Positions 22,363-34,030 of a stretch of DNA of 64,000 nt are shown piece after piece. Both the position numbers and the translations under genes were made by a program. The notes under the pieces were generated by a model. It did no database searches and was not told the origin of the DNA. It saw only the letters and a program-made list of their open reading frames with translations. Source of the stretch: Cristatella mucedo (lineage: Eukaryota > Bryozoa > Phylactolaemata > Cristatellidae); NCBI GenBank assembly GCA_009760855.2, contig WPIO01000007.1:10730001-10794000 (forward strand). Reading direction: 5' to 3'. Within the stretch, counting starts at the first letter, position 1. Each line of letters starts with the position of its first letter.

Positions 22363-22769
22363 TCGTCGCCTGTGCCCATGCCGAGCGAACACTAGCACAG
22401 TACCAGTACTCGGTGCACCGTAGCACCGAGTACTGCTTCGAAGCTCAAGTCGCAGCAAGCTGCAAGATGACAACGGTCTGGCCGTGCTAGGTTGCCACAC
22501 TAACACCGACCGAAAACAAACAAAATGCTACGTGTGACTTTCAGGCGATATACAGTCATTGAAGGTATGTTGGCGCTCTTGCACTCCCGAAAAAGCAGCT
22601 GCAAGTACGAAGGAAGGGACTCGTGAAATCACTCACAAGAACCGTGGCACCTTGTTGACATTGATGAACTCGTTATCAATGCAAAGGTAAGAAACGACTA
22701 GCACTCTCGCTGATGCGCAGTACACCGAGCAGATGAGCAGTAGCACAGCGACTCAGCCGAATTCTCTTC
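22363..22769. other. Intron sequence, no gene seen
   Basis: Anonymous. Contains a short inverted motif around 22410-22435 (AGTACTCGGTGC / GCACCGAGTACT). Confidence 0.4.
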
Positions 22770-24695
22770 TTTTTTCATTAGAAAGCTGAATTCCTTCCAG
22801 TCGGACCCTAAACAGGTTTATAAGACAGTAAACCATTTACTGGCCAATGCTGAGAGGTCTGACTCCCCACATATTAAGGACTCAGCCGAAAAGTTTTCAG
22901 CCTTATTTACTGAAAAAATTCTGCACATTCGTGCCTCTATTAAGCCCCCACCGACTAAAGCAATCGCGGTTCCACAACCTGTGACCTTCCTTACAAGGTT
23001 CTCTGGGGTTTCTGCATGCAATGGGGCTACTTTAAAAAGGTCAAGCAAAAAGAGCTCGTCTCCTGAAGACCCTATACCTTCATCTCTGCGGTCTTCAGTA
23101 GCAGACCAACTTAGCCCGGCCATAACCAAGATTTTTAATGTTTCTTTGGTAAAAGGGGTCGCCCCCCAAGTCCTTCAAATCGGCAATCGTTAGACCCATT
23201 CTTTAAAAGCCTGGATTAGACACAGAGGTCCTAGCAAACTATCGCCCAGTTTCTCTTCTTCCTTTCCTATCAAAGATTCTTGGAAAAATTATTGCTAAGC
23301 AGCTGGTTGAACATATTGAAAATAATGGAATGTCAGAAACATTTCAATCAGGATTCAAGAGGCAGCACTCTACTGAAACTGCTCTCCTCCGTGTTAACAA
23401 TGACATTCTACGTGGCAACGACGGCAGGAATGTCACTGCCCTAGCTCTGCTAGATCTGTCTGCTGCCTTCGACACCATTGATCACAAAGTTATGCTTGAA
23501 CGATTGAGAACAACGATCGGTCTGGCAGACGAAGCACTGGCGGGGTTTAAATCGTACTTGTCTGATCGTGTTCAATCCGTGTCGTGTGTGGGTCAGGTCT
23601 CACATACGAGAAGGGTCACCTGTGGAGTCCCTCAAGGGTCTGTACTCGGCCCTTGCTGTTCTCCATTTATGCACAACCTCTGGGAAAAGTGATTAAGGCC
23701 CATGGAATAGGATATCACTTCTATGCTGACGATATTCAGTTGTATTTGTCATTCAAACCGTCGGAATCAGCTGCGGCAACTGAGAAACTGAATGCTTGCC
23801 TTGCAGGTATTCGATCCTGGATGTCGGAAAACTTCCTGTAATTAAATGATGATAAAACCGAACTGCTGCTCATAGGACACCCCAAGTGTATGGCTGGATT
23901 AAAAGGCTTTGCTCTTCTAATAGGTGATGCAGAAGACTGCTTCTACAGCTAGCCATCACATCCGATCCTTATCCAAGATTAGCTCTCCCACAGTGGCTTG
24001 TAAAAAATTTAACTAGCTCTTTAGTTCTGTCTCGGCTTGATTATTGTAATTCCCTTTTGGCAGGGCTGCCAAAGAAAGCTATTAGACCACTGCAATGGAC
24101 TATGAACATGGCTAAAGGCTAGTCTTCAAGTCCCAGCGGTTTGAGCACGTGTCTCCTTTGCTGAAAGAGCTAGGATGGTTGCTGGTTGAGCAAAGGATAC
24201 AGAGCAAAGTTCTTACGCTGACCCACAAGGCCCGCCACGGCTTGGCTCCTTCGTACCTAGCTGAACTGCTGCATCAATTTCAGCCTGTTCGCGCCCTCAG
24301 GTCCTGTGTGGACAATAAATTAGCTGTCCCATTCCTCCACTTAAAGACCGTTGGCGATAGAAGCTTTAGCTCTGCAGGTCCTAGACTGTGGAACTTGCTT
24401 CCATAATTCTAACGCAATGACAACTACTCTCCCACTGCCGACTATGGCACATCCTTTTCAGCGGTCCTGAGCTGCTACTTCCATGCTACTCACTACCTCA
24501 ACTGCTCTCCTGACTCTGCTATGCTTCCCACTTTTTCTTTGTTGCTTGAGGCGAAGTCTGTTGGCTACCGAATGCGTACTGAAAGCCACTTAGGCTGTGA
24601 GTGCGCTTATACAAAACTTACCTGCGTAACACCCACATGGTCTTTATGACTTTGCGGAGTTACAGACGGAGATACATTACATTACAAGGAAACCA
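22770..24695 (+). mobile_element. LINE family 2, longest copy
   Basis: About 1.9 kb with most of the reverse transcriptase. The pre-RT region (PQPVTFLTRFSGVSACNGAT) is followed by fingers and palm: [40 protein letters not shown], and the catalytic YADD at 23722-23733 in [12 protein letters not shown]. The C-terminal part reads SSAGPRLWNLLP, then the family 3' UTR and an ATTAC tail. Stops and frameshifts (for example between the [10 protein letters not shown] and YADD frames) make it inactive. Plus strand, antisense to the host gene. Confidence 0.9.
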
Positions 24696-25400
24696 GGAGT
24701 ACAAGAAATTCAATAAGCACAAGCACAAGACGCCGCGGAACGCCGAAGGTCATCAGGACCCCAAGAAGTCCAACGCCACAGAAAAGGTCCTAAGCAGCAC
24801 AAAAGAAACCTACCGATACAGGCAGGGGAATCAACGAATGCGTCGAAGCATAGAAAACCCTTACATGGGAAATTCCCAAGTTGTGCTTCATAAAAAACAT
24901 TTATTTTGAAAGTAAAATAAATAAATGATTATTTAAATTAATATAACTTAATAAATATAAAAATACAATCTAAAAGATAAAATGTTGTTGCGCTAAAGGC
25001 GCAGTTTGCAGGTCCGGTCAGAATCAGGCGCCAACACCGGGATCGTGGCGGTGCTAGTCGTAGCCCACGGGCGCCGAATACTGGTTACGTCTTAATCGTG
25101 TAGCACGGCTAACGATGAAGATTGCTCATACCTTAACGTAAAAGGCCTCTGCCATAGATTATCGCCTAATCGCGAAAAATTATTTATCACCCACAATCTG
25201 GTGGTTTAACTGGCGCCGCCATTTCACGAGTAGCCTATCTGCGATAAACTCGCAAGCACTGATCACACCGCTAACCATTGATTGGTGGAACTGGCTGCCT
25301 CCTCCGTCAAGCGATGCCGGTAGTGCAGTGGTGCTTTGACTTCCAAGTTAATTCGCTCCGGTACGGAGCTCGTAACTCAAATTACTCGTAAGTCATATCG
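24696..25400. other. Intron sequence, no gene seen
   Basis: Anonymous. AT-rich at 24900-24990. Confidence 0.4.
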
Positions 25401-25405
25401 GTTGT

Positions 25406-26086
25406 AGGACATTTCCACCCTGGACGTTTCCCACGGACATTCCCCCCGCCCCGGTGGACCCTAGGACATTGCCCCCGGGGTAGGACATTTCCCCCGCCCC
25501 TATGTTGATGAATGTATAACTAAGAATACAGATATATACAGATATACATGATTAAGTGAAGTTCATGCTCTAATGAAATCAAATCAACTCAGTATAATTT
25601 GAGGAATGGATGGATTTGAAGTATGGTTTCTAATGGAGCAAGCGGCGGCAGCGGCGAGCTATACAGTTTGGTCCGGCGGATGTTAGGTTCCGCTCGACGC
25701 TGCCAGGCGCGTGTTCGTACCCGTCAAAGCGGGCCCCGCTACGGCGTGCCGCACATTCCTGCAAATGAGTGCGAAGCCTCAGATGTCTACTGAATAAAAC
25801 TATCTTCAGAGCTCTCGCTACGCTTTAATACGCATTAATTAAACCGTGTAAAACGAGGAAGGGTGGATTAAGCGGCGGAGGCGCAGCCCCCCTAAACTCT
25901 AAACCCTAAATGCTAAAGCCTAAACCCTAAAAACCCTTAATTATAAACCCTAAACGCTAAACCCTAAAACTTGAAAACCCTAAAACACTAAACCCAAATA
26001 CCGGTGGGAATGTCCGGGGAAGAAATGTCCACAGCTGGAAATCGGGGGAGAGGGAAACGTCCAGAGGGGGAAATGTCCGTGCCCCG
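25406..26086. mobile_element. Inverted-repeat element with CCCTAAA-like repeats
   Basis: Left end (25406-25500) holds repeated GGACATTTCC / GGACGTTTCCC / GGACATTCCCC modules; the right end (26001-26086) holds their reverse complements (GGGAATGTCC, GAAATGTCC, GGGAAACGTCC, GGGGGAAATGTCC). Between 25890 and 25990 lies a run of degenerate CCCTAAA units. There is no transposase ORF. It looks like a non-autonomous foldback or TIR element. Confidence 0.6.
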
Positions 26087-26296
26087 TCAAATCAGAGCGA
26101 CTACCGCCAGGAGGCGTGGCAGGAGCACGCCTTACAAATAACCTGCAGTTTTTCTTTCAGGATCTTATGTGACTTACAGGCTCTGGAGTTTTCAGAATGA
26201 TAAACGAGCAACGACGTTATCTTCCAGTCACCACTTGCATTGGTGCCAGTGCGAGGGTTAGCCTATCCTTCGTGGGTTTGTGGCCTGACATCCTCC

Positions 26297-26410
<114 letters not shown>

Positions 26411-26467
26411 ATTACATAAGCCCTCCTTGGCATCTTTTTCCATAAGAGTCTTGTCTGGTCACGGTTA

Positions 26468-26632
26468 AAAAAATACTAGGCTGATTTAACAGCCTCTTTT
26501 GCATAGCGACAGAAGAGCCTTTACGGCCACCACCACTTGCAACTGCGATAAAAGAACGCCCACCGCAGGATTCAAACCCTTGACCTCGGACTGAGGTCGT
26601 GACAAGCAATTGCCTTACCTAGTGTGCGGTTG
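26468..26632 (-). mobile_element. SINE-A copy
   Basis: Reverse SINE-A: GCTGATTTAACAGCCTCTTT, AGAAGAGCCTTTACGGCCAC, CGCAGGATTCAAACCCTTGA and CCTTACCTAGTGTGCG. Confidence 0.8.
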
Positions 26633-27875
26633 AAGACATACTGTTGAATGTATCTTTCTGCTGCTTTAATTCCGTTGAGGTAATCCTCGGCTGCCTTCGT
26701 ATCCGAGCTCGCTGCACCACCATGTCTAGTGTTGTGTTCGCCTTCAGTATCCGCTTTTATGAGTAGCGAAGCGTCAGTCCACTGATGCATGCCCTATCCG
26801 GTGGTTGAGCAGTTGACTCGGCGAAGCGTCCTGCCTTTGATATGGGATGTTGTCGCCGCAATTGCACTCCCCATCTGCGGTGAGTCAGCCAGCTCGCATA
26901 TATGTACGAGAGATTGCTGAATATGAAGTTCCTGGACTTTCGAGGTCATTCATAGCGGAACATGTCTATCCGAAATCTAAAATGAACTGCAGTAGTGTTG
27001 ACCTCTCCTTGGGCCACGCCACACCAACATAAGGCTACCCGTTTATCTGATTCCATTTGGAGTTGTGTGGTACCTTCTCGCCTTCATGGACCATTTTTGC
27101 ACAGTGGCATGGGGCCATCACCGTGGCCGACATGTCTGTGCTGAGAGCTGTGCACAAGTTTTTCTTGTTGTCTGGAGCGTCGCACTGACACAGCCAAAGA
27201 AGCAATTGTGAAGCTCACACTATAGCGAGGGCGCTTTCCCTTGTACTAACAACGCGACTGCCTACAATTAACGTTCTCGAGGCGGTCGTCTTAAGAAGGC
27301 GCTCCTTGATACTCTCGGCTGCCCTCGATAAATTCTGAGGTACTGGGTGCCTCCTCTGGATATTCTTATCCGGTTAAAGAGCCTATAATTAAGTTCAATC
27401 GAGCAGTCACTCTTTGCCGCTCGGCGTGCCGCATGACTTGCTCTGTGCAGGACATCCCAATAGGACTGCACTGCCTTGTATCCGAGATCATTCCGGGATA
27501 TGATAACATGATAACGCTGCTTGACATGGGCACACTTCGGCAGTTGGGAGGAGTGGTCAAAGGCACTGACGGCGATACAGAGTCCTTCAATGGTCAAGGA
27601 TTGAAATCGGGGCACTGTCGAGCAACGTATATGTGAGCGTAGTGTCCTCCTGCACACGTAAACGAAGTTCGACACCCAAACACCAAGAGAGGCTTCAACA
27701 ATTAGTATTCGGCTAGAGCTTGCAACGCTTGAGCGAAATCGGCTTGCAAATCGTCGCTTAAATTTCTGCTACTCATCTGACCTAGCAATTAAGTTCCACT
27801 CAGAGTTTAGGAGCTAATCATTCTATAGAGTGAGCTTACGGTGTATAACGACCTTCTTAGGAAAGCAGACTTTAG
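26633..27875. other. Intron stretch, no supported gene
   Basis: A minus-strand ORF of 135 codons (27268-27675, Arg-rich) overlaps shorter frames on both strands and shows no homology; I regard it as chance. Confidence 0.35.
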
Positions 27876-27879
27876 GTAA

Positions 27880-27997
27880 AGTCTCTCTGCTTGCTCCGTC
27901 TTTCGGCAGCATTTTCTACTATTAATCGAGAAGTCCATCTCGCAGCGCCCCACGTCTCGCCTTGGCATCACTGGCGCTTCATTTCAACAGATGCCAT

Positions 27998-28072
<75 letters not shown>

Positions 28073-29055
28073 CAAAGGTAATCCGAAGAACCACTTAAGT
28101 ACGGGTACTCTGTGGTGGGCCCGCTTCTTTTTTAAAGTTTCTACTCTCCCTCTTGCCGATATGATCGCCAAGCACAATCTAGGCTTTCACTTCTCTGAAG
28201 ATGGCACTCAGTTGTATCATTGCTTTGATTCCTTCAGAACGTAAAATGTTCTCAACTCCTTTGCTGCATGTATTGATGACATCCTGATCCAAAATTAACT
28301 TCCATTAGACGATTACATCAGCTCCACAGCCAAGTCTGCCTACTTTCAGCTAAGTAACATAGCTAGTATTCAGGCTTACTTAGACAGGGATACTACATCT
28401 AAATTGGTCCATGCATTAGTGACATCCTGTCTCGACTTCTGCAAGGCACTGCTGCCTGGTCTGCCGGCCTGTGCAATCAGGCATTTACAGTTGGGGCAAA
28501 ATGCTGCAGCCAGGCTTGTCTGTCGCGAGCGTCAAAGTTGCCACATCACACAACTTCTTTCCGACTCGAACTTGTCAAGCTCCAAGTCAAGCAGTACATC
28601 AAATTTAAGGTTCTGTAACGCACCTTTAGGTCCATACATTCTTTGGCTCCAGCCTGCTTATACAATCTACTCCCCACCAGGCTAAGCATCGTACCACCAG
28701 CTTTTCTGAATCTAATCATTTACATACACTTCCAACGAACGTCAAAATTCTTTGGAGTTCATGCCTGACTTAATGGCATTTAAAAAGATGCTAAAACACT
28801 TTATTTATTACAGCATTTAATGGGTCCATGTGATTCGTCCTTTGTGTGCTTATGAGTGGTGACAGTGTGCAGGCTGCCACTAGCCATACTTGCATGCTGA
28901 CCCTGTGCATGCTCCCTCTAACCATGTTATGCTTGTCCTTCCTTGAGCATGACCATTAACAGTTCGATCATGACTTCTCTGCAGCAATTGTAGTGCCTAG
29001 AAAAAATTCAGTTCTCTGACAGCGAAATACAAATGTATTATTATTGTTATTAACA
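27880..29055 (+). mobile_element. LINE family 1 copy containing a GA microsatellite
   Basis: RT palm start LRLSAAFSTINREV, then a (GA)n run at 28000-28068, then AKHNLGFHF and decayed YVDD-like region (SEDGTQLYHCF), followed by [20 protein letters not shown] and [20 protein letters not shown]. The 3' tail ends at 29050 with ATT repeats. It is inactive. Confidence 0.85.
28000..28068. repeat. GA microsatellite
   Basis: Pure (GA)n inside the reverse transcriptase of a LINE copy. Confidence 0.95.
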
Positions 29056-30265
29056 AAGCACAAGTACAGGTGTATGACATCTTTATAAAAATGAAAGCTT
29101 AGGTTGCTGTTGGCAATGTTCTTGGCTCTGTGCTTTTTTCTGCTTATAAGTTATCGTCTCTCAGAATTATGACTGAGAGCAGTTAGACTGCAGCTCAACC
29201 CCTTTGGCTGAAGCAGCAGGTTTTATAAGAAGCCATTTGGCCCTATCGGCTGTTCCAGAGGAGTAAGGGGCAGCCACCTAATAATAGGTCGTCTGACCTA
29301 GAGAGTGAAACCGCTTCCATCTATGCCGGTTTGATAATACTTTGCTTGTAGACCTGGGGATGCTAAATCGCTTCTGCGGTCGAATTGACTGTTTTTCATC
29401 GAAGGGGTTAATTTCTTGTTACAAAGGCCTATTACTTACTTCCTGCCATTTCCATCTGCAAAGTGGCAAGCATTCTTACCTTTGGCTTCAAAAAATTTGC
29501 CAGACTTGATACATTTCGGTATTGAGGCATGACTTTATGGACTAAAAGCAAATCAAGCCGTCAATTCAGCAACATCTACATATTTTAATAACAGTGGATT
29601 GAAGCTACCAGGCATTCAGCCAAATCCCTGTGACCGTCATAAACACGGCGTTTTACCATTGATGAGCATCAAACGGGATCGTTTGACGTCAATCGACACA
29701 AGCAGTAGTCCACAAGTTCCTTCCAATGAATGGTGACATCAAACTGTAATAACCACATTTCTGGCAGTTCCAACTCAATGCCAGCATTTCCAAGAGACTG
29801 TGGTTTCATATTAGTATGCTAAATGTTCTGTTCTTTATTATGGTCTACTCACAATGGAGCAGCACTGGTCAACACATCATTGTTTCCTTGCAGGGAGACA
29901 TGCAGAGGCTGAGCTCCAGTGACTGCTGCTTCAGTCAGCCCAATAATAAATCATTGCTTAGTATCTGACAGATGCATAGCTAAAAGGTCTGTTTTGCTAG
30001 GCCTGCTCGTTGACCTCGTATTGCCAAGTTGGTGCCTGGTTAGCATTGAGCTTGGCACACCTCAGTTTTCGTCGGTCTCATAAGCTATTCAAAGAGTGGC
30101 AGCATTGTGGCTTGCACAATAACTCGGCGATTCTTGAGCCTGCATGAAATCTCTGACCGAGTAGCTCCATCGGCAAGTCTGCAATACAAGTATCAGACAG
30201 TAAGCTTGCGCATTATAGCCTTGAAAAGGAAATTCGATCCCTATTGTTTCGACTAAAACAGTAAT
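29056..30265. other. Intron stretch, no gene or repeat recognised
   Basis: About 1.2 kb of anonymous, single-copy-looking sequence. Confidence 0.4.
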
Positions 30266-30267
30266 GT

Positions 30268-30535
30268 AATGTAATGTATCTCCGTCCGTAACTCCACAAA
30301 GTCATAGAGACTATGTGGGTGTTACGCAGGAGAGTTTTGTATAGCGCACTCACAGCCTAAGCAGCTTTCGGTACACATTCGGTAGCCAACAGACTTCGTC
30401 TCACGTAATAAAAAGAAAGTGGGAAGCATAGCAGAGTCAGGAGAGCAGTTGAGGTAGTGAGTAGCATAGAAGTAGCAGTTCAGGACCGCTGAAAAAAATG
30501 TGCCATAGTCGGCAGTTGGAGAGTAGTTGTCGTTG
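30268..30535 (-). mobile_element. LINE family 2 3' tail
   Basis: Begins GTAATGTAATGTATCTCCGT (ATTAC tail complement), then AACTCCACAAAGTCATAGAG, the GTAGCCAACAGACTTCGTCT block and GTAGCAGTTCAGGACCGCTG. Confidence 0.8.
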
Positions 30536-30589
30536 CGTAGGTCTGGAACTTAATGAGCTAATTGACACAAACATTGCAGCATCACCACT

Positions 30590-31025
30590 TTTAGGTCATT
30601 TCTTTCTTTGGCTCCAGCCTATCTCTCAGATCTACTCCCCCAACAGGCCAAGCATAGTACCACCCGCTTTTCGGAATCCAACATCTACCAATACCTCGTA
30701 CAAACCTCAAATCCTTTGGAGACCGTGCATTTAGTTCGTATGCTCCCAAAGGCTGGAACTCCCTCCCGACTTGCGTCAGAACATCCCCCGACTTGACCAC
30801 ATTTAAAAAGAACTTAAAAACACACCTATTTCGGACAGCATTTAGTGGGTCCCTGTGATTCGTCCTTCATGTGCTTATGCGTGCTGACGCTATGCATGCT
30901 GCCACTAGCCAAACTTGCATGCTGACCCTGTGCATGTCACCCCTAACCATGTTATTCACGATGTTAAGCGCCTAGAGAGATTAAGTTCTCTGAGGGCGCT
31001 TTATCAAGTGCATTATTATTATTAT
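30590..31025 (+). mobile_element. LINE family 1 3' end
   Basis: ORF end in broken frames (APAYLSDLLPQQAKHSTTRF), 3' UTR CTGACCCTGTGCATGTCACC, tail GAGATTAAGTTCTCTGAGGG then CGCTTTATCAAGTGCATTAT and ATT repeats. Confidence 0.85.
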
Positions 31026-31156
31026 TATTATTAGTGTTTATCAAACATGAAATTGCTCACCATTCAATTGCATTTCCCTTTGCAGCAAATGTAAAGCGCC
31101 TAGAAAGAGATTAAGTTCTCTGAGGGCGCTTTATCAAGTGCATTATTATTATCACT
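31026..31156 (+). mobile_element. LINE family 1 3' tail, second copy in tandem
   Basis: AAATTGCTCACCATTCAATT, TTTGCAGCAAATGTAAAGCG, AGAAAGAGATTAAGTTCTCT, ATT repeats. It directly follows the previous tail. Confidence 0.85.
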
Positions 31157-31900
31157 GCTTTCAGCCGAATACATTTAGTCTCATCATTATGATCTCCGTC
31201 ATGACAATACTTATAGATCATCCAAAACATCATATGGGCATGCAAACATAATACGTGTTAAAACTAAAAAGACATCTACACACAGAGATAGAGCTCGAGT
31301 ATCTATATCTAGTTGTCAGTAATGGCATTTTCTGTAGATGGAAGACCCAAAGGTGAGAACGAGGTAGGAATAGTATACCTCAACTTCTGACTAGGAGGAG
31401 TCAGGCAACCTTTGCATCTAGACGAGTGTTCTATTAGTTGACTATACGTCTGCTAGTTTGAATGGTCTTTCCTAGGGCTTGAACATCCACTGGCTGTAAT
31501 TGCCTTTTAAGCCTACTTTTTATAAAGCTGGATCGCGTGCTGAAATTGGGAAAGGCTTATCATACCTAATGCTATCCGGCTTGTTGCATGGAACTATGAA
31601 CCCAGCACATCTAATAACACTGAGTGCAACAGATCTGGGTTTTCTGCACCTGTCGGACACATAACCAAACCATGCAGACCATATGAAGCAGCAGGCAAAA
31701 TATGCTGCAATTACACAGATCCACTAATGCACAAATTCTCTCCGAGTGCTTGACTCAGCCAGAGACATCTAACTTGTAGCAAGAAGGCAAACGAAATTCA
31801 ATCAAATGAATAATAGCTGAGCTTATTGTACACTTACAGAGGCTAGTACTAGGCCACTAATTAAGAAGTCAACACGACATCTATAGCACTTATTCAACTT
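31157..31900. other. Intron sequence, no gene seen
   Basis: Anonymous. Confidence 0.4.
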
Positions 31901-31904
31901 TTAA

Positions 31905-32400
31905 CTGTCATTCCTATCAAAGACGCTGGAACGAGTAGTGACAGACCAACTAAACTATTATATCAAAACCCAAAACCTAGCAAGCCCCAGAGTTTTTAGA
32001 GCTATTTACTTACTGTATTATTAACGAGTCAGCACTGCTTCGAGTCTATAACGACATTATAAAGAAAGCTGAATTAGGAAGAGCCTCACTGCTAGTTTTG
32101 TCGAATCTCTCAGCAGACCCTGACAGCTGACCCTGTGCATGTCACCCCTAACCCTGTTATTCATTTTGTTTGTTTATCAAGCGTGATTTTACTCACCATT
32201 CAATTGCATTTCCCTTTGCAGCAAATGTAAAGCGCCTAGATAGATTAAGTTTTCTGAGGGCACTTATCATTATCAAGTGCATTATTATTATTATTATTAT
32301 TATTATAGCAGCTTTTGATACCATCGATCACAAAGTACTTCAAGAGTGCCTAACCTCACCTGGGCATTACTGTTGGTGCTGCACTGCCATGGTATAGGGA
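31905..32400 (+). mobile_element. LINE family 1 RT fragment, split by a nested copy
   Basis: Reads SFLSKTLERVVTDQLNYYIK and, in other frames, the ETALLRVYNDII and LLVLSNLSA parts of the RT fingers. It is interrupted at about 32115 by a short LINE tail copy and resumes at about 32305 with AAFDTIDHKVLQECL. Confidence 0.75.
32116..32304 (+). mobile_element. Nested LINE family 1 3' tail
   Basis: GCTGACCCTGTGCATGTCAC to ATT repeats, inserted between LSA and AAFDTIDH of the host LINE. AGCAG flanks both sides as a probable 5-bp target duplication. Confidence 0.7.
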
Positions 32401-32460
32401 GATCTAAGAGCCTAAATGTCAAAGGGCATCTGAAGACGTTTTACAGAACGTATTGTTACA

Positions 32461-33192
32461 TATATAATAATAATAATAATAATAATTCACTTGATAAAGC
32501 ACCCTCAGAGAACTTAATCTCTCTCTAGGCGCTTTACATTCGCTGTAAAGTGAAATGCAATTAAATGTTAAGTAAAATCATGCTTGAAAAACAAACGAAA
32601 TGAATAATATGGTTAGGGGTGACATGCACAGGGTCAGCATGCAAATGTGGTTAGTGGCAGCATGCACAGTGTCAGCACGCATAAGCACATCAAGGACGAA
32701 TCACAGGGACCCACTAAATGCTGTCCTAAATAGGTGTGTTTTTAGGTTCCTTTTAAATGTGGTCAGGTCAGGGGATGTTCTGACGCAGGTCGGGAGGGAG
32801 TTCCAGGCTTTGGGAGCATACGAACTAAATGCACGGTCTCCAAAGGATTTGAGATTTGTACGAGGTATTTCTAGACTGTTGGATTCCGAAAAGTGGGTGG
32901 TACGATGCTTGGCCTGATGGGGTAGTATATCTGACAGATAGGCTGGAGCCATAGAATGAAGGGACCTAAAAGTGAGCGACAAAACCTTGAAGTCAATCCG
33001 TTGCTTAACTGGTAGCCAGTGCAGGTCGGCAAGAAGTGGAGTAATGTGGCAACTGCGACGCTCACGGCAGACAAGTCTAGCTGCAGAGTTTTGCACCAGC
33101 TGCAATCGCCTGATCGCACATGCTGGTAGGCCAGTAAGCAGTGAGTTGCAGAAGTCGAGACGTGATGTCACGAATGCATGGACCAACTTAGA
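32461..33192 (-). mobile_element. LINE family 1, 5'-truncated copy
   Basis: A 161-codon open frame to the ORF2 stop, with [39 protein letters not shown] and [20 protein letters not shown]. The 3' tail complement (TTCACTTGATAAAGCACCCT) adjoins AAT repeats at 32461. It is well preserved, so relatively young. Confidence 0.9.
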
Positions 33193-33237
33193 TATGGTAT
33201 CTTTATATATGCAGTATATATGTATATAATAGTGAAA

Positions 33238-33309
33238 ATATTAATAATACACTTGATAAGCACCCTCAGAAACTCTCTTTCTAGGCACTTAACATTTTCT
33301 GCAAAATAT
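33238..33309 (-). mobile_element. LINE family 1 tail fragment
   Basis: TAATAATACACTTGATAAGC and TCTAGGCACTTAACATTTTC; cut by the TIR element at 33310. Confidence 0.6.
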
Positions 33310-33899
33310 TCAGTCGTCCCTCGTTTATCGAGGTTAATCGGTTCCAGACTATGCCTCGATAGGTGAATTTCTGCAAAGTATGATTCATTCTTTAGAAATC
33401 GAATAATTTCGTAGCTAGAGTGTAGAAAACCTGTTCATGACCCTCTAATTCGGTTTTAACATTATTAAAGCCCTCTGGACGTGAAATAACACCCTTTTAG
33501 TCACCATTACAGCCGTATTACCCAATATATTAGACAAAGTAAGGGAGAATAAGCCGTACTAGACAGTACAAATATTCTATTATTCGTCTACATTTAATTA
33601 CACTCATGCAGTTTTTACACACAGCCACTAACTTATGAAAATAGTGCAATTTCTTCGATGATGATGAGTAAGAGGTTCTCTGTACGGCAAAGAGCAATGT
33701 TACTGCTCTCAATGAGGCTGCACCTGACGTTGAAGGATTTGTGGGGGTGCTCGAATGCATAGACCAACTGTAATTGACTCGGACAACCGAGCGCAAGCTG
33801 TATTATTTTCACCATCTCGATCAACTTTTTAATATTTGAAAAACCGCACAGAGTGAACGCTGCGAAAGTCGAAGCGCAAAGTGGCGAAGGACGACTATA
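33310..33899. mobile_element. Small TIR DNA transposon
   Basis: The left end CAGTCGTCCCTCGTTTATCG matches the complement of the right end (TAGTCGTCCTTCG...). The motif CAGT[CG]GTCCCTCG with GATAGGTGAATTTC after it is typical of widespread non-autonomous DNA elements, from memory. TA/TATA flanks the right side. No transposase seen. Confidence 0.5.
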
Positions 33900-33902
33900 T
33901 AG

Positions 33903-34030
33903 TCGTTTCTACAGCACCCCAAGAAAACTTAATCTATCCAGGCAACTTACATGGGCCGAGGGGCTCTAGCCCATGATCCTGGCCGTTCAAAGCAGGTAGC
34001 TTACCCCTCGGCCAAACCAGGGTGTCGTTT
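33903..34030 (-). mobile_element. SINE-B copy
   Basis: Reverse SINE-B: tail complement TACAGCACCCCAAGAAAACT, B-box region GGGCTCTAGCCCATGATCCT, and A-box complement CTTACCCCTCGGCCAAACCA. Confidence 0.7.

Noticed and set aside
27268-27675. A 135-codon Arg-rich minus-strand ORF.
   Set aside because: No recognised family, composition typical of a chance frame in GC-balanced DNA.
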